Source: Rhizobacter sp. (GTDB taxonomy: Bacteria > Pseudomonadota > Gammaproteobacteria > Burkholderiales > Burkholderiaceae_C). From it: 64,000 nucleotides of DNA. How positions within the stretch are numbered: the first letter of the stretch is position 1; each line of letters starts with the position of its first letter. Of this stretch, positions 27,356-35,242 are shown piece by piece. The translations under genes and the position numbers were made by a program. The stretch lies in NCBI GenBank assembly GCA_025350965.1, contig JANXWV010000065.1:23975-87974 (forward strand), read 5' to 3'. Below the pieces are notes generated by a model that was given only the letters and a program-made list of their open reading frames with translations, was not told where the DNA came from and made no database searches.

Positions 27356-27379
27356 TACATACATCCTTGAATGTATGTT
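27356..27379. promoter_or_regulatory. AcrR-box-like operator between the efflux operon and its TetR regulator
   Basis: An 8-bp inverted repeat, ACATACAT (27357-27364) and ATGTATGT (27371-27378), is separated by CCTTGA. From memory of the E. coli AcrR operator, both arms and the overall 24-bp length agree, differing mainly in the spacer. It lies 58 bases upstream of the adaptor gene and 60 bases upstream of the TetR gene, so one bound dimer could repress both directions. Confidence 0.8.
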
Positions 27380-27439
27380 CGCCAACTCGGGTTAAACTCG
27401 AACCAGCTCGAACCGAGCGCGACGGAAGCCAGCCCGACC

Positions 27440-28090
27440 ATGGTCCGCAAAACGAAAGAAGAGGCCAGCGCCACGCGCAGCATGATCCTCGACACCGCCG
27501 AACGGGTGTTCGAGGAACATGGCGTGGCGGGCGCGTCGCTGCAGCAGATCGCGCAAGCTGCGGGCCTGACGCGTGGCGCCATCTACTGGCACTTCGAAGA
27601 CAAGGCAGCGTTGTTCCACGCCATGATGGAACGCGTTCAGCTGCCGCTGGAAGAAAGCCTTCAAGGCCTTCGGGAGGCCGACCCTGGCGAGCCGCTGAAA
27701 CACATTCGCGCAATGCTCGTCCGCGCCTTGCGAGAGGTGGCCTGCAACGCACAGACACAACGCGTGTTCAGCATCGCAGCACACAAGGTCGAATACGCCG
27801 GCGAACTGGGGCTGCTCCGCGAACGCCACATCAGCGGCCGCGACGCCTGCGTGGCCGACGTCGAAGGCGACCTGCGGCAGGCGCGCCGGCGCGGCCAGAT
27901 CGGCAAGCGCACGCCAACGCGCGCCGCCGCGATCGGCCTGCACGCACTGATCGACGGCCTGATCCACAACTGGGTGCTCGCGCCGCGTGGGTTCGATCTG
28001 GTCAAGGTCGGCACGCACGCGCTCGACGCTTACCTGGCCGGCCTCGGCGCGGGCCTCGATGCCCCGGTGAAGCCCGAGTCGGCCGCCTGA
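27440..28090 (+). CDS. TetR-family repressor of the RND efflux operon (AcrR/TtgR type)
   Basis: Regulator of 216 residues. The N-terminal TetR helix-turn-helix spans about 10-57 (MILDTAERVFEEHGVAGASL, then GLTRGAIYWHFEDKAALFHA), close to the AcrR/TtgR/MexZ consensus. The C-terminal half is the variable ligand-binding domain. It is divergent from the pump genes and shares the palindrome at 27356-27379, the standard layout for autoregulated efflux repressors. ATG 27440 starts just before the conserved RKTKEEA segment; the upstream in-frame ATG at 27371 lies inside the operator. Confidence 0.92.
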   Translation: MVRKTKEEASATRSMILDTAERVFEEHGVAGASLQQIAQAAGLTRGAIYWHFEDKAALFHAMMERVQLPLEESLQGLREADPGEPLKHIRAMLVRALREVACNAQTQRVFSIAAHKVEYAGELGLLRERHISGRDACVADVEGDLRQARRRGQIGKRTPTRAAAIGLHALIDGLIHNWVLAPRGFDLVKVGTHALDAYLAGLGAGLDAPVKPESAA

Positions 28091-28127
28091 GCCACGGCGT
28101 CTGTGGTGACGCCCGTGGTGACCATGC

Positions 28128-29093
28128 CTACTTCAGGCCGTTGTAGTTGACCGGCACCCAGACATAGCCGGCGCCGTCACGGCGCAGGTGGCCCAGGCCG
28201 GGGAACGACAGGTGGGCCGAGCCCACCATATAACCCTGCTTCGCCGCATCGGCGTATGCGAGCTTGCGCTGCGCGGCTGCCGCCTTGCTGTCGGTGTCGA
28301 ACTGGATCGTGACCGAGGGCTGCGCGAACTGCACCGCCGCCACGTGCATCAGGTCGCCCCAGAGCACCAGCTTCTGGCCTTGGCTCTCGACGAGGTACGT
28401 GCTGTGGCCCGGGGTGTGGCCGCGCGCGGCCATGGCCTTGATCCCGGGCACGAGGTCGGTGTTGCCATCGAAGGGCTTGAACTTGCCCGCCGCCACGTAC
28501 GGGTTCAGCGACGCCATCGCGCCCTGGAAGAAGCCCTTCGCATCGGCGGGCGCCTTGTCGAGGTTTTCCTTGCTGAGCCAGAAGTCGGCGTCGTGCCGAT
28601 CGGCCCGCACGGTGGCGTTCGGGAATGCCAGCTTGTCGCCGGCCATCAGGCCGCCCACGTGGTCGGCATGCATGTGGGTGATGTAGATCTCGTCGACCTG
28701 CTCGGGCTGGTAGCCGGCCGCCTTCAGGTTGGCGAGCAGGTTGCCCAGCGTCGGGCCGAACAGGCTGGCCGCGCCGGTGTCGATCAGCACCAGTTTCGAG
28801 CCGGTGTTCACGAGGTAGCCATTGACCGACGTGTCGAGCGGCGCCTTCAGGAAGTCGTGCTTCAGCGCCTTGTCGACCTGCCCCGGGCGGGTGTTGGTGA
28901 GCAACTTGTCGACCGGCAGTTGCACCGTGCCGTCGGACAGTGCGGTGATCTCGAAGTCGCCGAGCATGACCCGGTAGTAGCCCGGCGCCTGGGTCTTGAC
29001 CTGCGGCGCGGCCGCGAACGTGCTGCCGGCAGTGAACGCAGCACAAACGGCGGCGAGGGCGAGGGAGGCGAGTGGGCGTGACGCAGACGACAT
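28128..29093 (-). CDS. exported metallo-beta-lactamase-fold hydrolase
   Basis: Zn-dependent MBL-fold hydrolase of 321 residues with a signal peptide (1-28, LALAAVCAAFTAGSTFAAA). The metal motif THMHADHVGG gives His140, His142, Asp144 and His145; further ligands lie in GHTPGHSTYLV (a His) and VGSAHLSFPG. This form resembles periplasmic lactonase/N-acyl-homoserine-lactonase-like and alkylsulfatase-like members rather than true beta-lactamases. The substrate is unknown. It is divergent from the chalcone-isomerase-like gene. Confidence 0.85.
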   Translation of the reverse strand: MSSASRPLASLALAAVCAAFTAGSTFAAAPQVKTQAPGYYRVMLGDFEITALSDGTVQLPVDKLLTNTRPGQVDKALKHDFLKAPLDTSVNGYLVNTGSKLVLIDTGAASLFGPTLGNLLANLKAAGYQPEQVDEIYITHMHADHVGGLMAGDKLAFPNATVRADRHDADFWLSKENLDKAPADAKGFFQGAMASLNPYVAAGKFKPFDGNTDLVPGIKAMAARGHTPGHSTYLVESQGQKLVLWGDLMHVAAVQFAQPSVTIQFDTDSKAAAAQRKLAYADAAKQGYMVGSAHLSFPGLGHLRRDGAGYVWVPVNYNGLK

Positions 29094-29250
29094 GTTTGTT
29101 CCAGTTCCGAGACGTTGGGCGCTAAGGGTACCGGCAACGCCGGTTTCGTGCCGGGCGCGGCGCCGCAGGGCGCGCTGCACGTGCGGCCTTGTGGCAAATT
29201 CGGAAGCCGCGCCGACGCGTGACCAACGCCAAAAACGGAAGAGACAAATC

Positions 29251-29895
29251 ATGCAGCAACCCACTTGGGCGCCGACCGCGCCGACCGCGCCGGCCCTCCT
29301 GCGCAACGCCGCCGCCGCGCTGATTGCGCTCGTTGCGCTGACCGCGTTCTGCGCCAGTGCCGCCAGCGTGGCGGCGCCCACCGCAACCCGTTTCGAGCCG
29401 GCCGCGCAGGTGCAAGGCACGCGCTTGCTGCTGAACGGCGCAGGCACGCGCTTCAAGGCGATCTTCAAGGTCTACGACATGGCGCTGTACACACCGAAGA
29501 AGGTGGCGACGGCGGAGGAGTTGCTGGCGCTGCCCGGTGCAAAGCGGCTGCAGTTCACCGCGCTGCGCGACCTGCCCGGCACCGACCTCGGCCGCCTCTT
29601 CATGAAAGGCATGGCCGACAACACGGCGACCGACGTGATGCTGCGCCAAACCGTGGCGACCACCCGGCTGATCGAGATCTTCTCGGCCCGCAACAAGCTG
29701 GCCACCGGCGACACATTCGCGATGGACTTCATCCCCGGCAAGGGCACGCAGTTCTACATCCAGGGCCAGGCACAAGGCGAGCCTGTGGGCAACGCCGAGT
29801 TCTTCAACGTGGTGCTGGGCATCTGGGTCGGCGCGTCGCCGGCCGACCGGGCGCTGAAAGAGGCGCTGCTCGGGCGCGACAAGGACGCTCAGTAG
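29251..29895 (+). CDS. chalcone isomerase-like secreted protein
   Basis: Protein of 214 residues with an N-terminal signal or membrane segment (about 20-42, AAAALIALVALTAFCASAAS). The body carries features of the bacterial chalcone-isomerase-like family: VQGTRLLLNGAGTRFKAIFK, VYDMALYTPKK, and a C-terminal FFNVVLGIWVGASPADRALK. The plant enzyme closes chalcones to flavanones; the bacterial fold members are mostly of unknown role, perhaps binding fatty acids. ATG 29251 follows GGAAGAG. Confidence 0.85.
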   Translation: MQQPTWAPTAPTAPALLRNAAAALIALVALTAFCASAASVAAPTATRFEPAAQVQGTRLLLNGAGTRFKAIFKVYDMALYTPKKVATAEELLALPGAKRLQFTALRDLPGTDLGRLFMKGMADNTATDVMLRQTVATTRLIEIFSARNKLATGDTFAMDFIPGKGTQFYIQGQAQGEPVGNAEFFNVVLGIWVGASPADRALKEALLGRDKDAQ

Positions 29896-29944
29896 CCGCT
29901 ACGGCTTGGCCCGCCCGCGCTCGCTCGCTCGCAAGAGAAGGTTG

Positions 29945-30535
29945 TCAGGCGGCGCCGCGCTCGAACCTGAACACCGCCACACTGGCGCGCAGGTTCGGCC
30001 AGCGGCGCACCGGTGAACCGCTCTCGATGCCGAACGCGTCGAGGATGCGCAGGCCGTCGCGGCGCGCCAGCACCTCGAAGTCGGCGAAGGTGGCGACGCG
30101 GATGTTCGGCGTGTCGTACCACTGGTAGGGCAACACTTTGGTGATGGGCATGCGCCCCTTGATCACATGCAGCCGATTTGGCCAGTGCGCGAAGTTCGGG
30201 AAGCTGACGATGCCGGTACGGCCCACGCGCGCGGTTTCGCGCAGCATCTTCTCGGTGTTGCGCAGGTGCTGCAGCGTGTCGAGTTGCAGCACCACGTCGA
30301 AGCTCTGGTCTTCGAAGAGGGCCAGCCCCTCTTCGAGATTGAGCTGGATCACGTTCACACCGCGCTGCGTGCAGGCCAGCACGTTGGCGTCGGCGATCTC
30401 GATGCCGTAGCCGGTGCATTGCCGTTGGTCGCGCAGGAACGCGAGGAACTCGCCGTCGCCACAGCCCAGGTCGAGCACGCGGGAGCCTTTCGGAACGAGT
30501 TCGGCGATCAGCGCCATGTCCTTCCGGTCGCTCAC
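29945..30535 (-). CDS. metW: methionine biosynthesis protein MetW
   Basis: SAM-dependent methyltransferase-fold protein of 196 residues ([16 protein letters not shown] near the N terminus; [20 protein letters not shown] in the middle is typical of MetW). It works with MetX in homoserine acylation in many proteobacteria. The GTG start at 30535 overlaps the metX stop (GTGA), so the two are translationally coupled, and it is controlled by the same leader. Confidence 0.94.
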   Translation of the reverse strand: MSDRKDMALIAELVPKGSRVLDLGCGDGEFLAFLRDQRQCTGYGIEIADANVLACTQRGVNVIQLNLEEGLALFEDQSFDVVLQLDTLQHLRNTEKMLRETARVGRTGIVSFPNFAHWPNRLHVIKGRMPITKVLPYQWYDTPNIRVATFADFEVLARRDGLRILDAFGIESGSPVRRWPNLRASVAVFRFERGAA

Positions 30536-31695
30536 GCTGCTTCCATCGCGATGTTGTCGAAGTACGCGCGCAACACGCCGTGGTAGCGCGGGTCGTCGAG
30601 CAGGAAGGCGTCGTGGCCGTGCGGGGCGGCGATCTCGGCGTAGCTCACGTCGCGCTTGTGATCGACGAGCGCCTTGACGATCTCGCGCGAGCGTTGCGGG
30701 GCGAAGCGCCAGTCGGTCGTGAAGCTGATGATCTGGAACTGGCAGCGCGCGCCGGCGAAGGCCGCGCTCAGGTCGCCACCGAAGGCGCGCGCCGGGTCGA
30801 AGTAGTCGAGCGCACGGGTGATGAGCAGGTAGGTGTTGGCGTCGAAGTACTCGCTGAACTTGTCGCCCTGGTGGCGCAGGTAGCTTTCGATCTCGAACTC
30901 GATGGCCTGCGTGCTGTAGGCCAGGCCGGTGTTGCCGGCGTCAACGGCAAGGGACCCGTGGCCTCGGATCCTTCGACCGAACTTGGCTTCCATCGCGTCG
31001 TCCGACAGGTAAGTGATGTGGCCGATCATCCGCGCCACGCGCAGGCCGCGCCGCGGCAGTGTGTTGTGGGCATAGAAGTGGCCACCGTGGAAGTCGGGGT
31101 CGGTGATGATGGCCCGGCGCGCCACCTCGTTGAAGGCGATGTTCTGGGCCGACAGGTTCGGTGCGGTGGCGACGGCGATGCAGTGGCGCAACCGATCCGG
31201 AAAGCGCAGCGACCAGCTCAGCGCCTGCATGCCGCCGAGGCTGCCGCCGAGCACGGCCGCCAGTTGCTCGATGCCCAGCGCGTCGCACAGGCGCGCCTGT
31301 GCATCGACCCAGTCTTCGACCGTGACCACCGGGAAGTCGGCACCGTAGGGCACCCCGGTGTCGGGGTGGGTCTGCATCGGCCCGGTCGAGCCGAAGCACG
31401 AGCCGGGGTTGTTCACGCCGATCACGAAGAAGCGGTTCGTGTCGAGCGGCTTGCCCGGGCCGATGAGGTTGTCCCACCAGCCTTCGCTCCTGGCTTGCCC
31501 TTCGTACGTGCCGGCCACATGGTGACTCGCGTTGAGCGCATGGCACACCAGCACGGCGTTGCTGCGCGCGGCGTTGAGCGTGCCGTAGGTCTCGTAGACG
31601 AGCGTGTAGTCGCGCAACTGCGCGCCGCTTTGCAGCGGCAGCGGCAGCGCGAAATGCATGGACTGCGGGGTGACGTGGCCGACCGAAGAAGTCAT
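30532..31695 (-). CDS. metX: homoserine O-acyltransferase MetX (probably succinyltransferase in this lineage)
   Basis: Alpha/beta-hydrolase-fold enzyme that activates the homoserine hydroxyl, the first committed step of methionine synthesis. It has 387 residues. The nucleophile Ser152 lies in [12 protein letters not shown]; the Asp is in FTTDWRFAP and the His in [22 protein letters not shown] is a conserved active-site segment. The choice of succinyl or acetyl donor cannot be read with certainty; betaproteobacterial enzymes are often succinyltransferases. No clear Shine-Dalgarno sequence precedes ATG 31695; a terminator and a SAM-II-type aptamer do. Confidence 0.94.
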   Translation of the reverse strand: MTSSVGHVTPQSMHFALPLPLQSGAQLRDYTLVYETYGTLNAARSNAVLVCHALNASHHVAGTYEGQARSEGWWDNLIGPGKPLDTNRFFVIGVNNPGSCFGSTGPMQTHPDTGVPYGADFPVVTVEDWVDAQARLCDALGIEQLAAVLGGSLGGMQALSWSLRFPDRLRHCIAVATAPNLSAQNIAFNEVARRAIITDPDFHGGHFYAHNTLPRRGLRVARMIGHITYLSDDAMEAKFGRRIRGHGSLAVDAGNTGLAYSTQAIEFEIESYLRHQGDKFSEYFDANTYLLITRALDYFDPARAFGGDLSAAFAGARCQFQIISFTTDWRFAPQRSREIVKALVDHKRDVSYAEIAAPHGHDAFLLDDPRYHGVLRAYFDNIAMEAA

Positions 31696-31701
31696 GTGCG
31701 G

Positions 31702-31740
31702 AAAAGAAAAAACCCGGCGCCGCGAAAGCGGGACACCGGG
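31702..31740 (-). terminator. metX: intrinsic terminator in the metX leader (attenuator)
   Basis: On the minus strand, CCCGG opens and GCCGGG closes a hairpin whose upper stem is CGC/GCG around TTTC; it is followed by TTTTTTCTTTT (31712-31702). It ends only 6 bases before the metX start codon, so it cannot serve an upstream gene: the adjacent gene is divergent. Its place directly after the SAM-II-type aptamer suggests it is the expression platform. Confidence 0.85.
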
Positions 31741-31748
31741 TCGAGCGT

Positions 31749-31802
31749 CCTGTCTTTAGCGGCATTTATAGAGCGCCCGCAAGCCGGAACAAATCAGCGC
31801 TG
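31749..31802 (-). promoter_or_regulatory. SAM-II-type riboswitch upstream of metX-metW
   Basis: The minus-strand RNA has the SAM-II layout in order: a P1 arm AGCGC, then UGAUUU, UCCGG and UUGC, the closing arm GCGCU, AUAAAUG, and GCUAAA followed by an AGGAC tail. These blocks match, in sequence and spacing, the metagenomic SAM-II aptamer whose structure is known (recalled, not searched). P1 is 5 bp and UCC in the first loop can pair with the downstream GGA as the pseudoknot. S-adenosylmethionine binding should lower metX expression. A terminator follows 9 bases later. Confidence 0.85.
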
Positions 31803-31808
31803 GGTGGC

Positions 31809-31814
31809 AGTATA
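31809..31814 (-). promoter_or_regulatory. metX: candidate -10 element of the metX leader
   Basis: TATACT on the minus strand lies 7 bases before the 5' arm of the riboswitch, so transcription would begin at the first paired base of the aptamer. The -35 region would fall at about 31832-31837, next to the start codon of the divergent hydrolase, and matches consensus poorly. Confidence 0.4.
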
Positions 31815-31838
31815 GCGGCGCCACTTCAAGGGGACGAC

Positions 31839-32732
31839 ATGGCCTGGTTCGAGGGTTTCGAGGCGCGCCACTTCGACGTGAACGGCGTGCGCATCTTCGC
31901 CCGGACCGGCGGGCGCGAGGGCGCGCCGCCGCTGCTGATGCTGCACGGCTTCCCGCAGACGCACGCCATCTGGCACCGCGTGGCGCAGGTGCTGGCACCG
32001 CACTTTTCGCTGGTGCTGCCCGACCTGCGCGGCTATGGCGACTCGGCCAAGCCGCGCGGTGCGGCCGACCACGCCAACTACAGCAAGCGCACGATGGCGG
32101 CCGACATGGCCGCCCTGATGGCGCAACTCGGCCATGCGCGCTTCGGCCTGGTCGGCCACGACCGGGGCGGCCGCGTGGCGCACCGGCTGGCGCTCGACCA
32201 TGCGCCGCAGGTGAGCCGCCTGGCGCTGATCGACATCGCCCCCACGCTCGACATGTACGCCGCAACCGACATGCGCTTCGCCTCGGCCTACTACCACTGG
32301 TTCCACCTGATCCAGCCCGCGCCGTTGCCGGAACGCATGCTCGGCGGCGACCCCGCGTTCTGCCTGAGTTGGGCGCTTGGCGGCTGGGGGGCGAACGGCA
32401 CGGCCTACATCGAGCCGCATGCGCTGGCCGAATACGAACGCTGCTTCTGCACGCCCGAGGCCATTCACGGCGCGTGCGAAGACTACCGGGCCTCCGCCGG
32501 TATCGACCTCGACCACGACCGCGCCTCGCGCGCCGGCGGTGAGCGCATCGCCTGCGACACGCTGGTGCTGTGGGGCGAGCGCGGCGTGGTCGGCAAGCTC
32601 TTCGAGCCACTCGCGCTGTGGCAGGCGCAGTGCAGCGCACGCGTCACGGGCGAAGCCGTGCCCGCAGGCCACTTCATTCCCGAAGAGCTTCACGCGCTCA
32701 CCGCCGAGCGCTTGATTGCGTTCATGCACTGA
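31839..32732 (+). CDS. fluoroacetate/haloacetate dehalogenase-like alpha/beta hydrolase
   Basis: Predicted cytosolic hydrolase of 297 residues. It has the complete residue set known from fluoroacetate dehalogenases: nucleophile Asp108 in GHDRGGR, carboxylate-binding Arg109 and Arg112, the acid Asp132, the base His278 in AGHF, and the halide pocket His153-Trp154 (YHWFHLIQPAPLPE) with Tyr216 (CEDYRASA). DLRGYGDS (62-69) is also typical. Epoxide hydrolases share the fold but not the His-Trp-Tyr halide pocket. AAGGGGA precedes the ATG. It is divergent from metX. Confidence 0.85.
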   Translation: MAWFEGFEARHFDVNGVRIFARTGGREGAPPLLMLHGFPQTHAIWHRVAQVLAPHFSLVLPDLRGYGDSAKPRGAADHANYSKRTMAADMAALMAQLGHARFGLVGHDRGGRVAHRLALDHAPQVSRLALIDIAPTLDMYAATDMRFASAYYHWFHLIQPAPLPERMLGGDPAFCLSWALGGWGANGTAYIEPHALAEYERCFCTPEAIHGACEDYRASAGIDLDHDRASRAGGERIACDTLVLWGERGVVGKLFEPLALWQAQCSARVTGEAVPAGHFIPEELHALTAERLIAFMH

Positions 32733-32837
32733 CGCGCATCGAACGGGGCCGCCTCGAACTGGGCTGCCTTTGGGGCATTCCCGTGGCCATGCCCACCGCC
32801 CACCGGGCCTACCATCGCGCTGCCCCAAGGAGCGCGC

Positions 32838-34472
32838 ATGTTCAACTGGCTCAATCAACTCGACCGTCACATCCCCGTGCGCTACAGCGTGTGGTTGCTG
32901 TGCTGCGTGGGCGCGATCCTGTGCGCGTTCACCTGGGTCGCGTTTCACATGGGCGGCGCGTTGGCGCTGGGCTTCGCCGCGCTCACCGCGCTCGGCCTGC
33001 GCGACACGCGGCAAACGCGGCACTCTGTTCTGCGCAACTACCCGGTGATCGGCCACCTGCGCTTCCTGCTCGAATTCGTGCGGCCCGAGATGCGCCAATA
33101 CTTCATCGAAGGCGACAACGAAGCCGCGCCGTTCTCGCGCCAGCAGCGCTCGCTGGTGTACCAGCGCGCGAAAGGCGACTCCGACAAGCGGCCCTTCGGC
33201 ACGCAGATGGACGTGGGCGCCGTGGGCTACGAGTGGATCAACCACTCGATGCAGCCGACCGTGCTGCCCACGCACGACTTCCGCGTGCTCATCGGCGCGA
33301 ACCGCGCGCAGCCTTACAACGCGAGCCTGTTCAACATCTCGGCGATGAGCTTCGGTGCGCTCAGCGCCAACGCCATCCAGGCCCTGAACACCGGCGCGGC
33401 CAAGGGTGGCTTCGCACACGACACCGGCGAAGGCAGCATCAGCCGCTACCACCGCATGCACGGCGGTGACCTGATCTGGGAGATCGGCTCCGGCTACTTC
33501 GGCTGCCGCAACCCCGACGGCAGCTTCAACGAAGAACGCTTCACCGAGAACGCCACGCAGCCGCAAGTGAAGATGATCGAGTTGAAGCTGAGCCAGGGCG
33601 CCAAGCCCGGCCACGGCGGCGTGCTGCCAGGCCCGAAGGTGACGCCCGAGATCGCCGAAGCGCGCGGCGTGCCGCCGTGGGTCGACTGCGTGTCGCCGGC
33701 CTCGCACGGCGCCTTCGGCACACCGATCGAGATGATGCATTTCATCGAGCGGCTGCGCACCTTGTCGGGCGGCAAGCCGACCGGCTTCAAGCTGTGCATT
33801 GGCCACCCGTGGGAGTGGTTCGCAATCACCAAGGCCATGCTCGAAACCGGCATCACGCCGGACTTCATCGTCGTCGACGGGGCCGAGGGCGGCACCGGCG
33901 CGGCGCCGCTGGAGTTCACCGACCACGTGGGCGCGCCGCTGCAGGAAGGGCTGCTGCTGGTGCACAACACGCTGGTGGGCTTCAACCTGCGCAGCCAGGT
34001 CAAGCTGGGCTGCGCCGGCAAGGTGGTCAGCGCGTTCGACATCGCGCGCATGCTGGCGCTCGGCGCCGACTGGTGCAACTCGGCGCGCGGCTTCATGTTC
34101 TCGCTCGGCTGCATCCAGGCGCAGAGCTGCCACACCGGCGCCTGCCCGACCGGCGTGGCCACGCAAGACCCGCAGCGCGCGGCCGCGCTCGTGGTGCCGA
34201 CCAAGGCCGACCGCGTGTACCACTTCCACCAGAACACGCTGATGGCCTTGAAGGAACTGGTGCAGGCGGCGGGCCTGCGTGACCCGAGCCAGCTGACCGC
34301 CGCGCACATCGTGCGGCGCAGCGCCGAGCACAGCGTGAAGCTGCTCGAGAACCTGCTGCCGTTCGTGAAGCCCGGCGAGTTGCTCAGCGGCGCCGAGATG
34401 CCGCAGCAGGTGTTCCGCCAGTACTGGCCGATGGCCCAGGCGTCGAGCTTCGGGGTGGTGACGCCGGCGTAG
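32838..34472 (+). CDS. FMN-binding glutamate synthase family protein
   Basis: Membrane-anchored flavoprotein of 544 residues. Two N-terminal transmembrane helices (about 15-55, VWLLCCVGAILCAFTWVAFH) precede a GltB-domain-2-like FMN barrel (about 90-520): SAMSFGALSANAIQALNTGA, VDGAEGGTGAAPLEF, and the iron-sulfur-type cluster CIQAQSCHTGACPTGVATQ with three Cys. The glutamine amidotransferase domain of true GltB is missing, so ordinary glutamate synthesis from glutamine is unlikely without a partner. No gltD lies nearby. Confidence 0.92.
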   Translation: MFNWLNQLDRHIPVRYSVWLLCCVGAILCAFTWVAFHMGGALALGFAALTALGLRDTRQTRHSVLRNYPVIGHLRFLLEFVRPEMRQYFIEGDNEAAPFSRQQRSLVYQRAKGDSDKRPFGTQMDVGAVGYEWINHSMQPTVLPTHDFRVLIGANRAQPYNASLFNISAMSFGALSANAIQALNTGAAKGGFAHDTGEGSISRYHRMHGGDLIWEIGSGYFGCRNPDGSFNEERFTENATQPQVKMIELKLSQGAKPGHGGVLPGPKVTPEIAEARGVPPWVDCVSPASHGAFGTPIEMMHFIERLRTLSGGKPTGFKLCIGHPWEWFAITKAMLETGITPDFIVVDGAEGGTGAAPLEFTDHVGAPLQEGLLLVHNTLVGFNLRSQVKLGCAGKVVSAFDIARMLALGADWCNSARGFMFSLGCIQAQSCHTGACPTGVATQDPQRAAALVVPTKADRVYHFHQNTLMALKELVQAAGLRDPSQLTAAHIVRRSAEHSVKLLENLLPFVKPGELLSGAEMPQQVFRQYWPMAQASSFGVVTPA

Positions 34473-34476
34473 CCGG

Positions 34477-35094
34477 TCAACCCACCGGCGGTGCGGTGTC
34501 AGTGAAGCTGGCCCGCGCACTCAACTTCTCCGACAACTTCGCAAGGTTCGGGTGCGCCTCGCGCCAATCGATGTGCGGGAAGCGGAAGTCGAGGTAGCCA
34601 AGCGCGCAGCCCACCGCGATGTCGGCCAGCGACAGGTGAATGCCGGAGCACCACGGCTTCTCACCCACGCCCTTGCTGATGGCGGCCAGCGACGCGTGAA
34701 CGCGGCTCAGTTGCCGGTCGGTCCAAGCTTGGCTGCGTTGCTCGGCGGTGCGGCCGGGCCAGGTCTGCTCAAGCCGGGCGAGGATCGCGGCATCGAGAAT
34801 GCCGTCGGCCAGGGCCTCCCAGGTGCGCACCTCGACGCGCTCGCGCGTGCCCTCGGGAATGAGCCGGCTCACCGGCGAGCGGGTGTCGAGGTATTCGACG
34901 ATCACACGCGAATCGAAAATCGCCTCGCCGCCTGGCAGCACCAGGCACGGCACTTTGCCCAGCGGGTTCGACTTGAGCATCTTGTCGTTGCCCCACACGT
35001 CTTCGAGGTCGAGCTGGTAGTCGAGCTTCTTCTCGGCCATCACGACGCGCACCTTGCGAACGTACGGGCTGGTCAACGAACCGATGAGTTTCAT
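34477..35094 (-). CDS. glutathione S-transferase
   Basis: Soluble GST-fold protein of 205 residues. The N-terminal thioredoxin-like domain begins MKLIGSLTSPYVRKVRVVMA, with the active-site Ser/Tyr region at 9-11; GKVPCLVL holds the cis-Pro and FDSRVIVEYLD the glutathione-binding Asp/Ser pair. The C-terminal helical domain (about 85-205) ends with LSLADIAVGCALGYLDFR, the usual N-capping motif. ATG 35094 is preceded by AGGAAC-like bases and an all-purine run. The electrophile it conjugates is unknown. Confidence 0.93.
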   Translation of the reverse strand: MKLIGSLTSPYVRKVRVVMAEKKLDYQLDLEDVWGNDKMLKSNPLGKVPCLVLPGGEAIFDSRVIVEYLDTRSPVSRLIPEGTRERVEVRTWEALADGILDAAILARLEQTWPGRTAEQRSQAWTDRQLSRVHASLAAISKGVGEKPWCSGIHLSLADIAVGCALGYLDFRFPHIDWREAHPNLAKLSEKLSARASFTDTAPPVG

Positions 35095-35242
35095 GGGGAG
35101 GGTTCCTGTGGCCGGCTGGGGCGCTTTCGGTACGGGGTCGGTGCGCTGCGGTCGGTGCACTTCTCGTGCCGTGTTGTCGGGCTGGCAAGCGTGCGCCGCA
35201 ACTGCGAGCCTGATTTTAACGGGCGTGCCGGCGCCCTTTGCC

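Noticed and set aside
28128..29093. Beta-lactamase
   Set aside because: The MBL metal motif is present, but the architecture is that of the broader exported hydrolase group; no beta-lactam context.
31763..31770. TATAAA-like sequence as the metX promoter -10
   Set aside because: It lies inside the aptamer (the conserved AUAAAUG block), so a transcript starting after it would lack most of the riboswitch. TATACT at 31809-31814 fits better.
31794..34520. Long minus-strand open frame opposite the dehalogenase-like and FMN glutamate-synthase-like genes
   Set aside because: No domain features, and it crosses the well-supported divergent promoter region of metX.
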